A stretch of 64,000 nucleotides of DNA from Streptomyces sp. NBC_01314 (GCF_041435215.1 NZ_CP108394.1:6324001-6388000); one strand, 5' to 3'. Counted from the first letter of the stretch, positions 27,156 through 36,449 are shown. Numbers and translations are program-made. Notes: a model not told the origin generated them from the letters alone.

Positions 27156-27674
27156 GTGCGGACAGGAACGACCACCCCGGGAGACGGGCCACGACGGAGC
27201 GCCGCGCCCCCTGCGGCGAAAACCGTCGCGCCCGCCGACGCGGCACACGAACTCCCCACATTCGCGGAGCAGTTCGTCTCCTCGCCCCGAGGCGTGCGGC
27301 TCGCCCGACGCTTCACCGTCCGGCGCATGCAGGAGTGGGGCTATCTGTCGGTGTCCGACACGTCGTGCGCGGTCGCGGTCGTCGTCGGCGAACTCGCCGC
27401 GAACGCCGTACAGCACGGCCGGGTTCCCGGACACGACTTCGGCCTCCGGCTCGCTCTCGACGCGGCTGGGGGCCTGGTGCGCATCGAGGTCGCGGACGCC
27501 GCCTCCGCGAAGCGGCTGCCCACGGCCCCGCCCTCGTCGTATCCCGAGGGCGAGTCCGGTCGCGGACTGCTCCTGGTGGACGTACTGGCCGTGCGCTGGG
27601 GGTCGGTGACTCGCCGGCCCGTGGGCAAGACGGTGTGGGCGGAGGTGTGCACCACGGCACCAACTCGCCTGTAG
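27156..27674 (+). CDS. ATP-binding protein, anti-sigma (RsbW/SpoIIAB)-like
   Basis: A 172-residue GHKL-fold protein. The N box is GELAANAVQHGR and the G2 region GRGLLLVDVLAVRWG, both typical of streptomycete HATPase_c_2 serine kinases related to RsbW. The N-terminal 35 residues are disordered. Such proteins bind sigma factors or anti-anti-sigma proteins, and the adjacent DUF397/XRE genes are their frequent neighbours. GTG at 27156 is chosen; GTG at 27108 is the alternative. It is divergent from the XRE gene. Confidence 0.83.
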   Translation: MRTGTTTPGDGPRRSAAPPAAKTVAPADAAHELPTFAEQFVSSPRGVRLARRFTVRRMQEWGYLSVSDTSCAVAVVVGELAANAVQHGRVPGHDFGLRLALDAAGGLVRIEVADAASAKRLPTAPPSSYPEGESGRGLLLVDVLAVRWGSVTRRPVGKTVWAEVCTTAPTRL

Positions 27675-27695
27675 GTACTACGGGGAGTAGCCGCT

Positions 27696-27721
27696 CCCGC
27701 CGCCCAGGTGGGCTGGGCGGG
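27696..27721 (+). terminator. weak GC-rich hairpin
   Basis: The stem pairs cccgcc with ggcggg and gccc with gggc, with a two-base bulge. Just after the ATP-binding gene, it could terminate its transcript. The rest of the 27675-28066 gap is GC-rich with no credible gene. Confidence 0.35.
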
Positions 27722-28066
27722 AGGGGCGTGCCCCCACTTGATCGGCACAAGGGGCACAGCTTCCCGGGCGGGAAGGCTCCGGCGCTCGGGGCGCCTGCGA
27801 TTCCATGATGCGTGCCGCCGGAGCCGACGCCCGGCGAACCGGGAACTTCGCCCCGGAAGCCTGTACTGCCTGGCGTTTTGCGGTGGATGCGCGCTAGGAG
27901 GCGGTACCGTGCGCGCTGTCGTTGGGCGGGGCATTGTTCCGCGATTCCCGGATGCCATGGCGTGAGGGTGAGTGCGCCCAGCATGCTGACGTCCGGCTCC
28001 TCGACGACGCGTCGGCACCGCCGAGGGGGGCCTCTCGGGCGTACGCATGTGTCTCGGAAGGTACCG

Positions 28067-28318
28067 ATGTCCAGAAGGCAAGTCTTATCCGTCATCGTGC
28101 TGTTGACGGTCCTCGGGTGGAGCGTCGTGCTCGTCGCCGTCGGTGAGACGGCAGCGGCCGCCGCCGCGGTCCCGGCACTCGTACTGAGCGCGGAGCAGGT
28201 CGTGACGTCGATGACCACCGGTACGGCACGGGTGGCCGCGGTGAACGACGAGCGGGTGCCCGTGGCGGACGGCGGCGAACGAATACGCGTATCCGATGAT
28301 GAGGAGCGCGCGGGGTGA
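28067..28318 (+). CDS. small membrane protein, first gene of a coupled trio
   Basis: An 83-residue protein with one hydrophobic segment, VLSVIVLLTVLGWSVVLVAVG, near the N-terminus, followed by an Ala-rich stretch and a charged tail (VNDERVPVADGGERIRVSDDEER). ATG at 28067 is preceded by GGAAGG five bases away. Its stop overlaps the GTG of the next gene (GTGA, 28315-28318), so the three following genes are translationally linked. I do not recognise the family. Confidence 0.62.
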   Translation: MSRRQVLSVIVLLTVLGWSVVLVAVGETAAAAAAVPALVLSAEQVVTSMTTGTARVAAVNDERVPVADGGERIRVSDDEERAG

Positions 28319-29271
28319 CCCCGCCGTCCCTGTCGCGGCGGCCCGGAGGGGGCGCGCCGGTGAGCAAGCCGGGCCGGAAGCTGGGCCCGATAGCGGAGGG
28401 CGTGGGCCGCGCCCACCGGGCATGGCTGGAGCCCCTGCGGATCCGGTTCCTGGCCAGCGGCCTGACGATCGGCGAGCTGAGCGACCGGTCGGGCTGGGCG
28501 AAGTCGAAGATCTCCGAACTGCTGCGCGGCACGGGCCGCTATCCGCGCTGGGAGATCACCTACGGTCTGCTGGACGTCCTCGACGTACCGACCTGGCCGA
28601 TGCGGCGGCTGTGGATGGCCGCCGCACTGGAGGCGCGGAAGAAGCCGGACTGGATAGACGGCTGCGTCCAGCGCCGCCCACACACTCCCCGTCCGAACCA
28701 GCAGAGTCCGGACCGGCGCCCCGGGGCGGCCCTGCCGACCGGACTGGCTGTACCCCCGCTGGAGCATCAGGCGTTCACAGAACTCAACGGCGCTGCCTAT
28801 CTCGCCTACGCCCGGCTCTTCGTGAGCGAGGAGGAGGCGCGCGAGGTGGTCGCGGAGACGTTCGACGTGCTGTGGTTCCGCTGGGCCGAAGCGCTGGCCA
28901 GCGCCGACGTGGTGCCGTTCGCGTGGTCGGTGCTGCGCAGGAGTGTGATGGCCCGCGCCTGCCACACGGACGGCTGCCCCGAGCTGGCTCGCACCGCGTT
29001 CGACACGGTCGCCCTGAGCCTGCTGTCGACCCCCGCGGCGCGGTTCGCACAGATCGAGGAGTCGATGTCCCTCTTCAAGGCCATCAGCCGACTGCCCGCC
29101 CACCAGCTGGACGTCATGGCCCTCACCTACCTGCGTGGCATGGACCACGCGGCCGTCGCCGATGTCCTGGGCGTCCCGATCGCCTCGGTCCACACGGCCG
29201 ACCGCTACGCCCGCAAGTCCCTGACCACAGCTCTCCACCTCCAGAACGACTTGGGAGAGACCCCGAAATGA
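28315..29271 (+). CDS. HTH protein fused to sigma-70-like regions
   Basis: A 318-residue protein. Residues about 40-80 (LASGLTIGELSDRSGWAKSK, ISELLRGTGRYP) form an XRE-like HTH. After a proline-rich linker, residues about 150-310 resemble an ECF sigma factor: AYLAYARLFVSEEEAREVVAETF fits region 2, and HQLDVMALTYLRGMDHAAVADVLGVP fits region 4. The aromatic promoter-melting residues are not obvious, so it may bind RNA polymerase without acting as a full sigma factor. GTG at 28315 overlaps the previous stop, and the next gene overlaps by ATGA. It probably regulates this locus. Confidence 0.7.
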   Translation: MTPPSLSRRPGGGAPVSKPGRKLGPIAEGVGRAHRAWLEPLRIRFLASGLTIGELSDRSGWAKSKISELLRGTGRYPRWEITYGLLDVLDVPTWPMRRLWMAAALEARKKPDWIDGCVQRRPHTPRPNQQSPDRRPGAALPTGLAVPPLEHQAFTELNGAAYLAYARLFVSEEEAREVVAETFDVLWFRWAEALASADVVPFAWSVLRRSVMARACHTDGCPELARTAFDTVALSLLSTPAARFAQIEESMSLFKAISRLPAHQLDVMALTYLRGMDHAAVADVLGVPIASVHTADRYARKSLTTALHLQNDLGETPK

Positions 29272-30122
29272 TCCCGACCCCGACCCCGACCACTCCGACC
29301 AGCCCGATGGACCAGCTCCTCGCCCGAGCCCTGCTTCTCGAAGCCCCACACGTCCCGCACGACGTGGTCCCCGGAGCCCGCTGCCAGGACTCCCTGCTCC
29401 CGCTCGCCGGTCACCACGACGGTACGAGCACGATGGCGGCCCGCGATCTGCGCACCCTGTGCGAGACCGTCCTGGCCCACACCACCTCCGACTCCCTCCA
29501 GGACTTCGTCACCGAGCATCTGCCGGAACCGCCGGGCGCCCGTGTCCTCGGCTGCATCCTCCAGCTCGCCGACGCCGAGGACAGCGCGCGCTCCTGGTGG
29601 CAGTACGCGGCTGGGGCCGGCGACGACCTCGCTTCGTACTGCCTCTATCTGCACCACCTGATCCTGGGCGACACGGAGGCGGCGGCCTGGTGGCGCGAAC
29701 AGACGAAGATCGCCACCCGTCCCGCGCCCGAATTCCTCCTGGCCGTCCCGGACCCGGGCATCCCCACCGCGTACGACGCCAGTTTCCCGACGGTCCTGCG
29801 CGCCCTCAGCCACCTCGACCGCACCACCCCGCCCCGCCGGACCGAACTCGTCGACGCCGTCATGCACTACGTCCCCGGCGCCGTGGCCCTCGGCTACGTG
29901 GACAACCCGGACTTCGAACTCCCGTTGCCGGGGCCCGACTTCGCCGAGCACCTGACCGTGCTGGTGGCTGCCGCGTCCGCCACCGCTTCCTGGGGGCAAG
30001 CGCCGAGCCCTCGCCGTCCGGTTCCGCGTCCGCCTGTACTGCCGCGCCGCGAGGCGGGCGTGGCCAGGGCGCCGGAAGGAGGGGGAAGGCGTCCGAACCC
30101 CGGTATCGGTGATCGGTACTAA
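29268..30122 (+). CDS. unknown protein coupled to the HTH/sigma-like gene
   Basis: A 284-residue soluble protein. Its ATG at 29268 overlaps the stop of the HTH/sigma-like gene (ATGA), so the two are made together. Residues about 95-170 look helical and TPR/Sel1-like (LGCILQLADAEDSARSWWQY, AAGAGDDLASYCLYLHHLIL, GDTEAAAWWRE), as in small-repeat proteins that bind partners. It could be an anti-sigma or adaptor protein for the HTH/sigma-like factor. The last 45 residues are Pro/Arg-rich and may not be folded. The WD40-TIR gene starts 60 bases downstream. Confidence 0.68.
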   Translation: MIPTPTPTTPTSPMDQLLARALLLEAPHVPHDVVPGARCQDSLLPLAGHHDGTSTMAARDLRTLCETVLAHTTSDSLQDFVTEHLPEPPGARVLGCILQLADAEDSARSWWQYAAGAGDDLASYCLYLHHLILGDTEAAAWWREQTKIATRPAPEFLLAVPDPGIPTAYDASFPTVLRALSHLDRTTPPRRTELVDAVMHYVPGAVALGYVDNPDFELPLPGPDFAEHLTVLVAAASATASWGQAPSPRRPVPRPPVLPRREAGVARAPEGGGRRPNPGIGDRY

Positions 30123-30181
30123 CCTGGATCCCCTTCCGAGGGCCGTGCGCGGCGACGACAGGTTGAGCGAAACGGGGGGCC

Positions 30182-33100
30182 ATGTCGGAACACGGGGTTT
30201 CGTCCAATGCCGGTGTGCGGCTCGACCGAGTGCTGGGAAGAGCGCCGTACAAGGACTGTGGTCTGTATGTCGCCTGGTCACCGGACGGAAGCCGGCTCGC
30301 GGTGCCTGCCGACCACAGCCGCATCCGTATCGTGGATGTCGGGCAGGACACGGACATCACGGTCCTCCGTTCGCGCGGCAACAGGGGCTACATCAACCGG
30401 GTGAGCTGGTCGCCCGACGGATCGAGGCTCGCCGCCGCCTGCGGGCTGCACGGCGTTCGGGTGTGGGACATCGACAGGCCCCACCACTCCATGCGGATGA
30501 CGGCACACACGCGTTGGGTCGGCCAGGTCGCCTGGTCGCACTCGGCGGAGCTGCTCGCGTCCGGTGCGCAGGACGAGACGGTCAGACTCTGGGACGGCCG
30601 CGGTGAGGAACCGGCGAATACCGTCAAAGGGCACAGCAACTACGTGAACTGTCTCGCCTGGTCGCCGGATGACACCCTGCTGGCGACCGGTTCGGCCGAC
30701 GGATCCGTCAACGTCTGGCAGGACGCCAAGAACGCGAGACGACCGTTTTTCACCTGGCGCCATGAGGCCATCGTGACCTGCGCCGCATGGTCTCCGGACG
30801 GCAGGACGCTCGTTGCCGGCGCGAGCGACGGCAAGGTCAGCTGTGTGGAGATCGGTACGCGGACCGAGGCAGGATCCACCGTCGTTCTGGAGGGGCACAC
30901 CGAATCCATCTCCACCGTGATGTTCTCGGCGGACGGGAAGCTCCTGGGCACGGCGTCCAGGGACCACACGATCAGACTGTGGCGCACTGACGACTGGTCG
31001 ATGGTCGCGGTACTGGAGCTGTCTCATGGCGAGGACGAGGAGTACGGCGACTTCGACGAGGACTTCGACGACAGTATCCGTGGCCACTCCGAAGTGATTG
31101 TCGACGACGACTTCGACGACTTCGGCACTTACCCGGACGACACCGACGACAAGGTCATGGGCGGCGGCATACACCGCCGTGAGCGGACCATGCCGACCTT
31201 TGCCTTCCACCCCACGCTGCCCCAACTCGCCGTCTGGGCCAACTACACGGGGCTGGCCATCTGGGAGTACGACCTGGATCTCCTGCTGGACGACCCGGCG
31301 GTCGGCGAGTCGGTGCGGTACATGACGGCCAAAGTCGTTCTCGTCGGCGACTCCGGAGTCGGCAAGACCGGGCTGGGGTGGCGGCTGGCCCACAACGAGT
31401 TCAAGGAACACGCCTCGACCCACGGCCAGCAGTTCTGGCTCATCGACGACGTACGTACGCAGCTGGCGGACGGCACGGACTGCGAGGCCGTGCTGTGGGA
31501 TCTGGCCGGTCAGCATGTCTACCGGCCCGTGCACGCGATATTTCTGGACAACGTCGACCTGGCGCTCGTGCTCTTCGACCCGACCAATCGGCAGGAACCG
31601 CTGAAGGGCGTTCGGTTCTGGCTCCAGCAGCTCTCCGGCAGGCGCCCACTGCCGCCGACGGTCCTCGTCGGGGCACGCGCCGACCGGGGTGCGCCGGTGG
31701 TCTCGCAGGGGGAACTGGACCAGTTCTGCCAGCAGCAGGGGATCAGCGGCGGTTACGTCAGCACGAGCGCGGCGAGCGGCACGGGCGTCGACGCGCTGAT
31801 GGAGCATCTGCGCGGACAGATCCAGTGGGAGCGGATGACGACCACCGTCACGACCCTGACGTTCAAGCGCATCAAGGAGTTCGTCCTTGAACTGAAGGAA
31901 CTCCCGAACCGCCAGGGAGTACTGGTGTTTCCCGCGGACCTGCGGCGGCAATTGCGGGAGACCGACCCGAGCTGGCAGTTCACCGACGCCGAGATGATGA
32001 CGGCGGTCGGGCACCTGGAGAACCACGGATACCTGTCCGTGCTGCGCACCTCCTCCGGCGAGCAGACCGTCCTGCTGGCGCCCGAGTTGCTGGTCGATCT
32101 GGCCTCGTCCGTGTTCCTCCAGGCCGACAAACACCCGCAGGAGCTGGGCGCGCTCAACGAATCCACGTTGCTGAGCGGGAACTACCGGTTCCCCGAGGTG
32201 GAATCCTTGGATCCGGCCGAGCGGCAGGTGCTGCTGGACGCCGCCGTGGTGCGGTTCCTTGAACACAACCTCTGCTTCCGCGGCACACTGGGCGCGGAAA
32301 CCCTGCTGATCTTCCCCGGACTGATCAAGCAGAAACGTCCCCTGTTCGACGCGATCGAGACGATCGACGACGTGTCGTACGTCGTCCGCGGCCGGGTGGA
32401 GAACGTCTACCCCGCGCTAGTTGTCCTGCTCGGTCACACGCAGACGTTCACCCGGGTCAACTACTGGCAGAGCCAGGCGCAGTTCGACATGGGCAGCGGA
32501 CAGATCTGCGGCTTCCGGCTCTTCCAGGAGCGCGAGGGGGAGATCGAACTCGTGCTCCACTACAGCGACGCGGTGCCCCGGTACGGCCGGAGCATGTTCC
32601 AGGGCCTGTTCGAGAGGTTCCTGTACCAGCGCGATGTGATGGTGACCGTCTTCCCGCCGGTGTTCTGCGCCAACCGGCACCGACAGGAGCGCTCGGCGGT
32701 GATGGGCTCGCTGCGCGGCGGGATGCGGGTCATGTTCTGCTTCCGGTGCGGGGACCGCATCGACCTCCCGGAGACCGAACAGCCGGTCGCGCTCGGCGCC
32801 GAGGACACCCGGCTCGTCGAACGCGACGAGGCCGCCGCGCGGCTGCGCAGCACCTATGAGGCACACCTCGTGCGGGTGAAGAGCTTCCGCAGCGACCGCG
32901 CGGTGCCCCGGTGTCATCTCAGCCACCTGCCCGCGGACTCCGTGTGGGTCTCCCAGCTGGCCCGCGACCTGCGCGAGGCCGGGGTGTTCGTGGTGGAGGA
33001 CCCGGCCGACGTACAGGACGACGACATCGTCCTGGTCGTGGTGACACCCGAACACGTACAGGCACTGTCCCGGCCCGCGGGGCCGTCGTCCGCTGTCGCC

Positions 33101-33955
33101 GCCCTGATCCGCGCGCGGCGACAGCGGACCCGTCCCGGTCAGGGGCCCGGCGTCATTCCGCTGCTGCGCGTCGGTGTCGCGGAGACGGCGCTTCCCGCCG
33201 ACCTGCGTGGCCTCGTCGCCGGCAGGTTTCAGGACGACATCCGCTATGTCGTCGGACTCTTCGACCTGGTGCTGACGCTGTACGCCATCGCGTTCAACCA
33301 TCCGGCGTTCCAGCCGCTGCGCGTGGTGCTGCGGCACGAGTGGGCCCGACACAGAAATGAGGAACGAGCCTTGATGGTGCCGTCGTCGACCGAGTCCGGC
33401 ACGGAGGTCTACCTGTCGTACTCATGGAGCGAGGCGAGCAGCGCCGCCGCCGACGAACTGGACCTCGCCTTCCAAGCCAGGGGCGTCACGGTGGTGCGCG
33501 ACCGGCGGGATATCGGTTACAAGGCGTCCATCAAGGAGTTCATGGCACGCCTCGGCCAGGGCAGGTGCGTGATCCTCGTGATCAGCGATGCATACCTCAA
33601 GTCACCGAACTGCCTCTTCGAACTGCTGGAGACCGCCAGGCACGGCGAGTTCACCGACCGGGTGTTCCCGGTGGTGCTCCCCGACGCCCGGATCTACCGG
33701 CCGCAGGACCGCATCGGCTACGTGCGGTACTGGGAGGATCAGGTCAGCGAGTTGGACGAGGCCATGAAGACTGTTTCGGCGGCCAATCTCCAGGGGTTCC
33801 GGGAGGACATCGACCTCTACACGGAGATCCGCGCCCAACTGCCCCGCCTGGCGGACATCCTGCGCCACATGAACACGCTGACGCCCGAACTCCACCGCGA
33901 CTCGGACTTCTCCGAGATCTTCGACGCGGTGATGACCCGCCTGGACTCCGACTGA
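30182..33955 (+). CDS. WD40-Roc-COR-TIR multidomain protein
   Basis: A 1257-residue signalling protein. Residues about 20-375 are a seven-bladed WD40 propeller (AWSPDGSRL, SGAQDETVRLWD, TASRDHTIRLWR), with an Asp/Glu-rich loop at about 284-325 between blades 6 and 7. A Roc-type GTPase follows: GDSGVGKT (Lys395), DLAGQ (Asp440-Gln444) and GARAD in place of NKxD. Residues about 540-880 resemble COR, ending in a Cys/His cluster (FCANRH, FCFRCG). A degenerate TIR-like domain spans about 900-1035 (RCHLSHLP, IVLVVVTPEH). The last 185 residues are a TIR domain: VYLSYSWSE, DRRDIG, and Glu1147 in NCLFELLE at the NADase position. ATG follows a G-rich site. Probably a ligand-sensing NAD-consuming effector, by inference. 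Confidence 0.88.
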   Translation: MSEHGVSSNAGVRLDRVLGRAPYKDCGLYVAWSPDGSRLAVPADHSRIRIVDVGQDTDITVLRSRGNRGYINRVSWSPDGSRLAAACGLHGVRVWDIDRPHHSMRMTAHTRWVGQVAWSHSAELLASGAQDETVRLWDGRGEEPANTVKGHSNYVNCLAWSPDDTLLATGSADGSVNVWQDAKNARRPFFTWRHEAIVTCAAWSPDGRTLVAGASDGKVSCVEIGTRTEAGSTVVLEGHTESISTVMFSADGKLLGTASRDHTIRLWRTDDWSMVAVLELSHGEDEEYGDFDEDFDDSIRGHSEVIVDDDFDDFGTYPDDTDDKVMGGGIHRRERTMPTFAFHPTLPQLAVWANYTGLAIWEYDLDLLLDDPAVGESVRYMTAKVVLVGDSGVGKTGLGWRLAHNEFKEHASTHGQQFWLIDDVRTQLADGTDCEAVLWDLAGQHVYRPVHAIFLDNVDLALVLFDPTNRQEPLKGVRFWLQQLSGRRPLPPTVLVGARADRGAPVVSQGELDQFCQQQGISGGYVSTSAASGTGVDALMEHLRGQIQWERMTTTVTTLTFKRIKEFVLELKELPNRQGVLVFPADLRRQLRETDPSWQFTDAEMMTAVGHLENHGYLSVLRTSSGEQTVLLAPELLVDLASSVFLQADKHPQELGALNESTLLSGNYRFPEVESLDPAERQVLLDAAVVRFLEHNLCFRGTLGAETLLIFPGLIKQKRPLFDAIETIDDVSYVVRGRVENVYPALVVLLGHTQTFTRVNYWQSQAQFDMGSGQICGFRLFQEREGEIELVLHYSDAVPRYGRSMFQGLFERFLYQRDVMVTVFPPVFCANRHRQERSAVMGSLRGGMRVMFCFRCGDRIDLPETEQPVALGAEDTRLVERDEAAARLRSTYEAHLVRVKSFRSDRAVPRCHLSHLPADSVWVSQLARDLREAGVFVVEDPADVQDDDIVLVVVTPEHVQALSRPAGPSSAVAALIRARRQRTRPGQGPGVIPLLRVGVAETALPADLRGLVAGRFQDDIRYVVGLFDLVLTLYAIAFNHPAFQPLRVVLRHEWARHRNEERALMVPSSTESGTEVYLSYSWSEASSAAADELDLAFQARGVTVVRDRRDIGYKASIKEFMARLGQGRCVILVISDAYLKSPNCLFELLETARHGEFTDRVFPVVLPDARIYRPQDRIGYVRYWEDQVSELDEAMKTVSAANLQGFREDIDLYTEIRAQLPRLADILRHMNTLTPELHRDSDFSEIFDAVMTRLDSD

Positions 33956-33972
33956 CGGCGTGACATACGAAA

Positions 33973-34010
33973 GGGCGGGCCACCGGAAGGGAAGATCCGG
34001 TGGCCCGCCC
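33973..34010. terminator. 15-bp perfect hairpin between convergent genes
   Basis: Arms gggcgggccaccgga (33973-33987) and tccggtggcccgccc (33996-34010) pair perfectly around an 8-base loop, 18 bases after the WD40-TIR stop and 51 bases before the end of the convergent glycosyltransferase gene. Confidence 0.8.
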
Positions 34011-34061
34011 GCCCGGCCGCCGCCCGCCCGTCGGGAGCGGTCGGTCAGGTAGGAGTGAGGG

Positions 34062-36209
34062 TCAGCTGACGTCGGCCGAGTCCAGACGGTACAGGCCGCT
34101 GTAGTCGCTCACCGCGCTGCCGTTCTCCTTGACCCACTCGGCGATCTCGGAGGCGGCGCTGCTGTTGCCGCCCTGGCCGCCGCTGTCGCTGACGACGATG
34201 TAGTGGAGCTTGCCGGCCTTCACCAGTTCCTTGAGCCTGGCGAGGGTCATGGCCTCGTCGCTGCCGGACCAGCCGCCCATGGAGATCACGGGCTGACCGG
34301 ACTCCAGGATGACCGAGGAGGCCGTCTGGTCGGTGGCCACCGCCACCAGCCAGGTCGCGCCGTCCTGGTTCTTCTTCAGGTACGTGATCATCTCGGAGGA
34401 GACCTGGGAGCCGCCGCCCATGCCGCCACCACCGCCACCGTCACCGTCGCCACTGGCCTGAGTGCCGGTGGAGGAGTCGGTGGAGTTGCTGGAGGTGGAG
34501 CTCGAACCGGAGCCGCTGGAACCGCTGGATCCGGAGTTGCCCGTGCCGCTCGGCGCGTTCCCGGTCGGCGCGTTCCCGCTGGGCCGCTGGCCGCCGCCCG
34601 TGCCGCCACCACCGCCCATGCCGCCCCCGGTGTTGGGGCCGGCCGTCGGGTTGGTGCCGCTGGAGCTCGCGGTGGTCGCCGCCGACACCGAGTACGCGGC
34701 GGGCCCGGCCAGCAGGGCGACGACCGCCACGAGGGAGGCCAGCCCGACGAGCTTCCGGCGGCGCATGAACCGTCCGACGAGGAGCCCGATCACGGCGGCC
34801 GCCCCGGCGACACCGGCCACCACCTCGGCGACCGTGTAGAGCGTTCCGGAGCCGGAGACCCGCTGCAGCAGCACGACCGCCCAGACCGCGCTCACCGCGA
34901 CGGCCAGCGGCAGCACCCAGCCCCACCTGGCGACGGACTTCTCCTTGAAGGCGCCGTACAGCATGACCCCGCCCGCACCGGCGAGCGCCGCGATACCGGG
35001 GGCCATGGCCGTGACGTAGTACGGGTGGAAGGTGCCCTCGGCGAGGGCGAAGGTCAGGTAGTGCAGGACGAACCAGCCGCCCCAGAGCATCAGCGCGGCC
35101 CGCCTGGCGTCCGTACGAGGTGCCCGTCCCCGCAGCATCAGACCGCCCACCAGGGCGATCAGCGCGAACGGGATCAGCCAGGAGATCTGGCCGCCCATGA
35201 TCTCGTTGAACATCCGGTAGACACTCGCCTCGCCGCCGAAGCTCGCCCCGTTGCCCTGCGAGCCCACCGACGAACTGGCGCCGAAGATCCGGCCGAAGCC
35301 GTTGTAGCCGATGACGAGGTCCCAGACCGTGTTGTCGGTCGAGCCGCCGATGTACGGCCGGGAGGAGGCGGGGATCAGATCCACGACCACCATCCACCAG
35401 GCGCTCGACACGATCAGCGCGGCCGTGCCGACGGCCAGGTTGCGGATCCGGCGGCCGAGCGAGGCGTTCGCCGCCCAGAGGTAGACCAGGAAGAAGACCG
35501 GCAGGACGACGTACGCCTGCATCATCTTCGTGTTGAAGGCGAACCCGATCGCCACGCCGGACCAGACGAGGGGCATCACGCGTCCGGTGCGTACGGCCTT
35601 CATGAGCGCCGCCGCGCCGAGCAGCATCAGGAAGACCAGGACCGGGTCGGGGTTGGTGTCCCGGGTGATGGCGACCGTGATCGGCGTGAGGGCGAGGGCG
35701 AGCGCGGCGATCGTGCCCGCCACGGCCCCGAAGTCACGCTTGACCATCCGGTACAGCAGGGCCACCGAGCCCACGCCGACCGCGACCATCGGCAGCATCA
35801 TCTGCCAGGTGCCGTAGCCGAACACCCGGGCCGACAGGCCCATCACCCACAGCGCGAACGGCGGCTTGTCGACGGTGATGAAGCTGCCCGCGTCCAGCGC
35901 GCCGAAGAAGAACGCCTTCCAGCTCTTCGTGCCGCTGTAGACGGCCGCGTTGTAGAAGGTGTTGCCGGTGATGGAGGAGAGGTTCCAGGCGTACAGCGCC
36001 GTGGCCAGGACGAGGATCGTCCACAGGGCCGGGCGTGCCCAGCGCGGGTCCTCCGGCGCGCCGGTGAACATCCGGCGGGCGCGGGCGGCGAGACCGCCCC
36101 CGGCTCCGGCGGCTCCGGCAGTTCCGGTGGCTTCGGTGGAAGGAGCCTCGGCCCGATGCCTCGGGCCGCTGTCCGGCCCGGTGGTGGGCGGCGGGGCGAG
36201 GGTGGTCAT
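34062..36209 (-). CDS. GT39-type (ArnT/PMT-like) membrane glycosyltransferase
   Basis: A 715-residue GT-C glycosyltransferase expected to use a polyprenyl-phosphate sugar on the outer face of the membrane. The first luminal loop carries the acidic pair region with FITVDKPPFALWVMGLSARVFG, the hallmark of bacterial ArnT/PMT-like enzymes, preceded by YNAAVYSGTKSW. About 11 TM helices follow, then a Gly/Ser/Thr-rich linker (residues of about 555-625) and a globular extracellular C-terminal domain containing ATWLVAVATDQTAS. ATG at 36209 has GGAG upstream and overlaps the stop of a 41-codon GT2 remnant that would normally supply the lipid-linked sugar. Confidence 0.9.
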   Translation of the reverse strand: MTTLAPPPTTGPDSGPRHRAEAPSTEATGTAGAAGAGGGLAARARRMFTGAPEDPRWARPALWTILVLATALYAWNLSSITGNTFYNAAVYSGTKSWKAFFFGALDAGSFITVDKPPFALWVMGLSARVFGYGTWQMMLPMVAVGVGSVALLYRMVKRDFGAVAGTIAALALALTPITVAITRDTNPDPVLVFLMLLGAAALMKAVRTGRVMPLVWSGVAIGFAFNTKMMQAYVVLPVFFLVYLWAANASLGRRIRNLAVGTAALIVSSAWWMVVVDLIPASSRPYIGGSTDNTVWDLVIGYNGFGRIFGASSSVGSQGNGASFGGEASVYRMFNEIMGGQISWLIPFALIALVGGLMLRGRAPRTDARRAALMLWGGWFVLHYLTFALAEGTFHPYYVTAMAPGIAALAGAGGVMLYGAFKEKSVARWGWVLPLAVAVSAVWAVVLLQRVSGSGTLYTVAEVVAGVAGAAAVIGLLVGRFMRRRKLVGLASLVAVVALLAGPAAYSVSAATTASSSGTNPTAGPNTGGGMGGGGGTGGGQRPSGNAPTGNAPSGTGNSGSSGSSGSGSSSTSSNSTDSSTGTQASGDGDGGGGGGMGGGSQVSSEMITYLKKNQDGATWLVAVATDQTASSVILESGQPVISMGGWSGSDEAMTLARLKELVKAGKLHYIVVSDSGGQGGNSSAASEIAEWVKENGSAVSDYSGLYRLDSADVS

Positions 36210-36331
36210 GACGCGTACTCCATGTCCACGGCCGCACTGCCGGCGAGGACGTGCGCCTCGTTGTACACCGGCACCACGATCTCGACCTCGACCGAGCGCT
36301 GCCGGACGCCTCCCGCGTTCATTTCGTTCAT
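36206..36331 (-). pseudogene. GT2 glycosyltransferase reduced to a 41-codon ORF
   Basis: From ATG at 36331 the frame reads MNEMNAGGVRQRSVEVEIVV then PVYNEAHVLAGS, the exact type of N-terminus of dolichyl/polyprenyl-phosphate sugar synthases (GT2), and then jumps to AAVDMEYAS and a stop. Nearly all of the catalytic domain is missing, including the DxD motif. The stop overlaps the ATG of the GT39 gene (ATGA). The frame is preserved across the presumed deletion, so translation coupling to GT39 may persist. In relatives these two genes commonly sit together. Confidence 0.7.
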
Positions 36332-36449
36332 GGCAGCGACTGTCGGCGCCGCTTCTGGGTCGATGCTGAGCGAGTACTGAGGGAAGAATGAGAATCAGCG
36401 AACTCACAGCTTCCCCACAGCGGGCGGGCTCAGCGCGTTCTCGCCGTCC

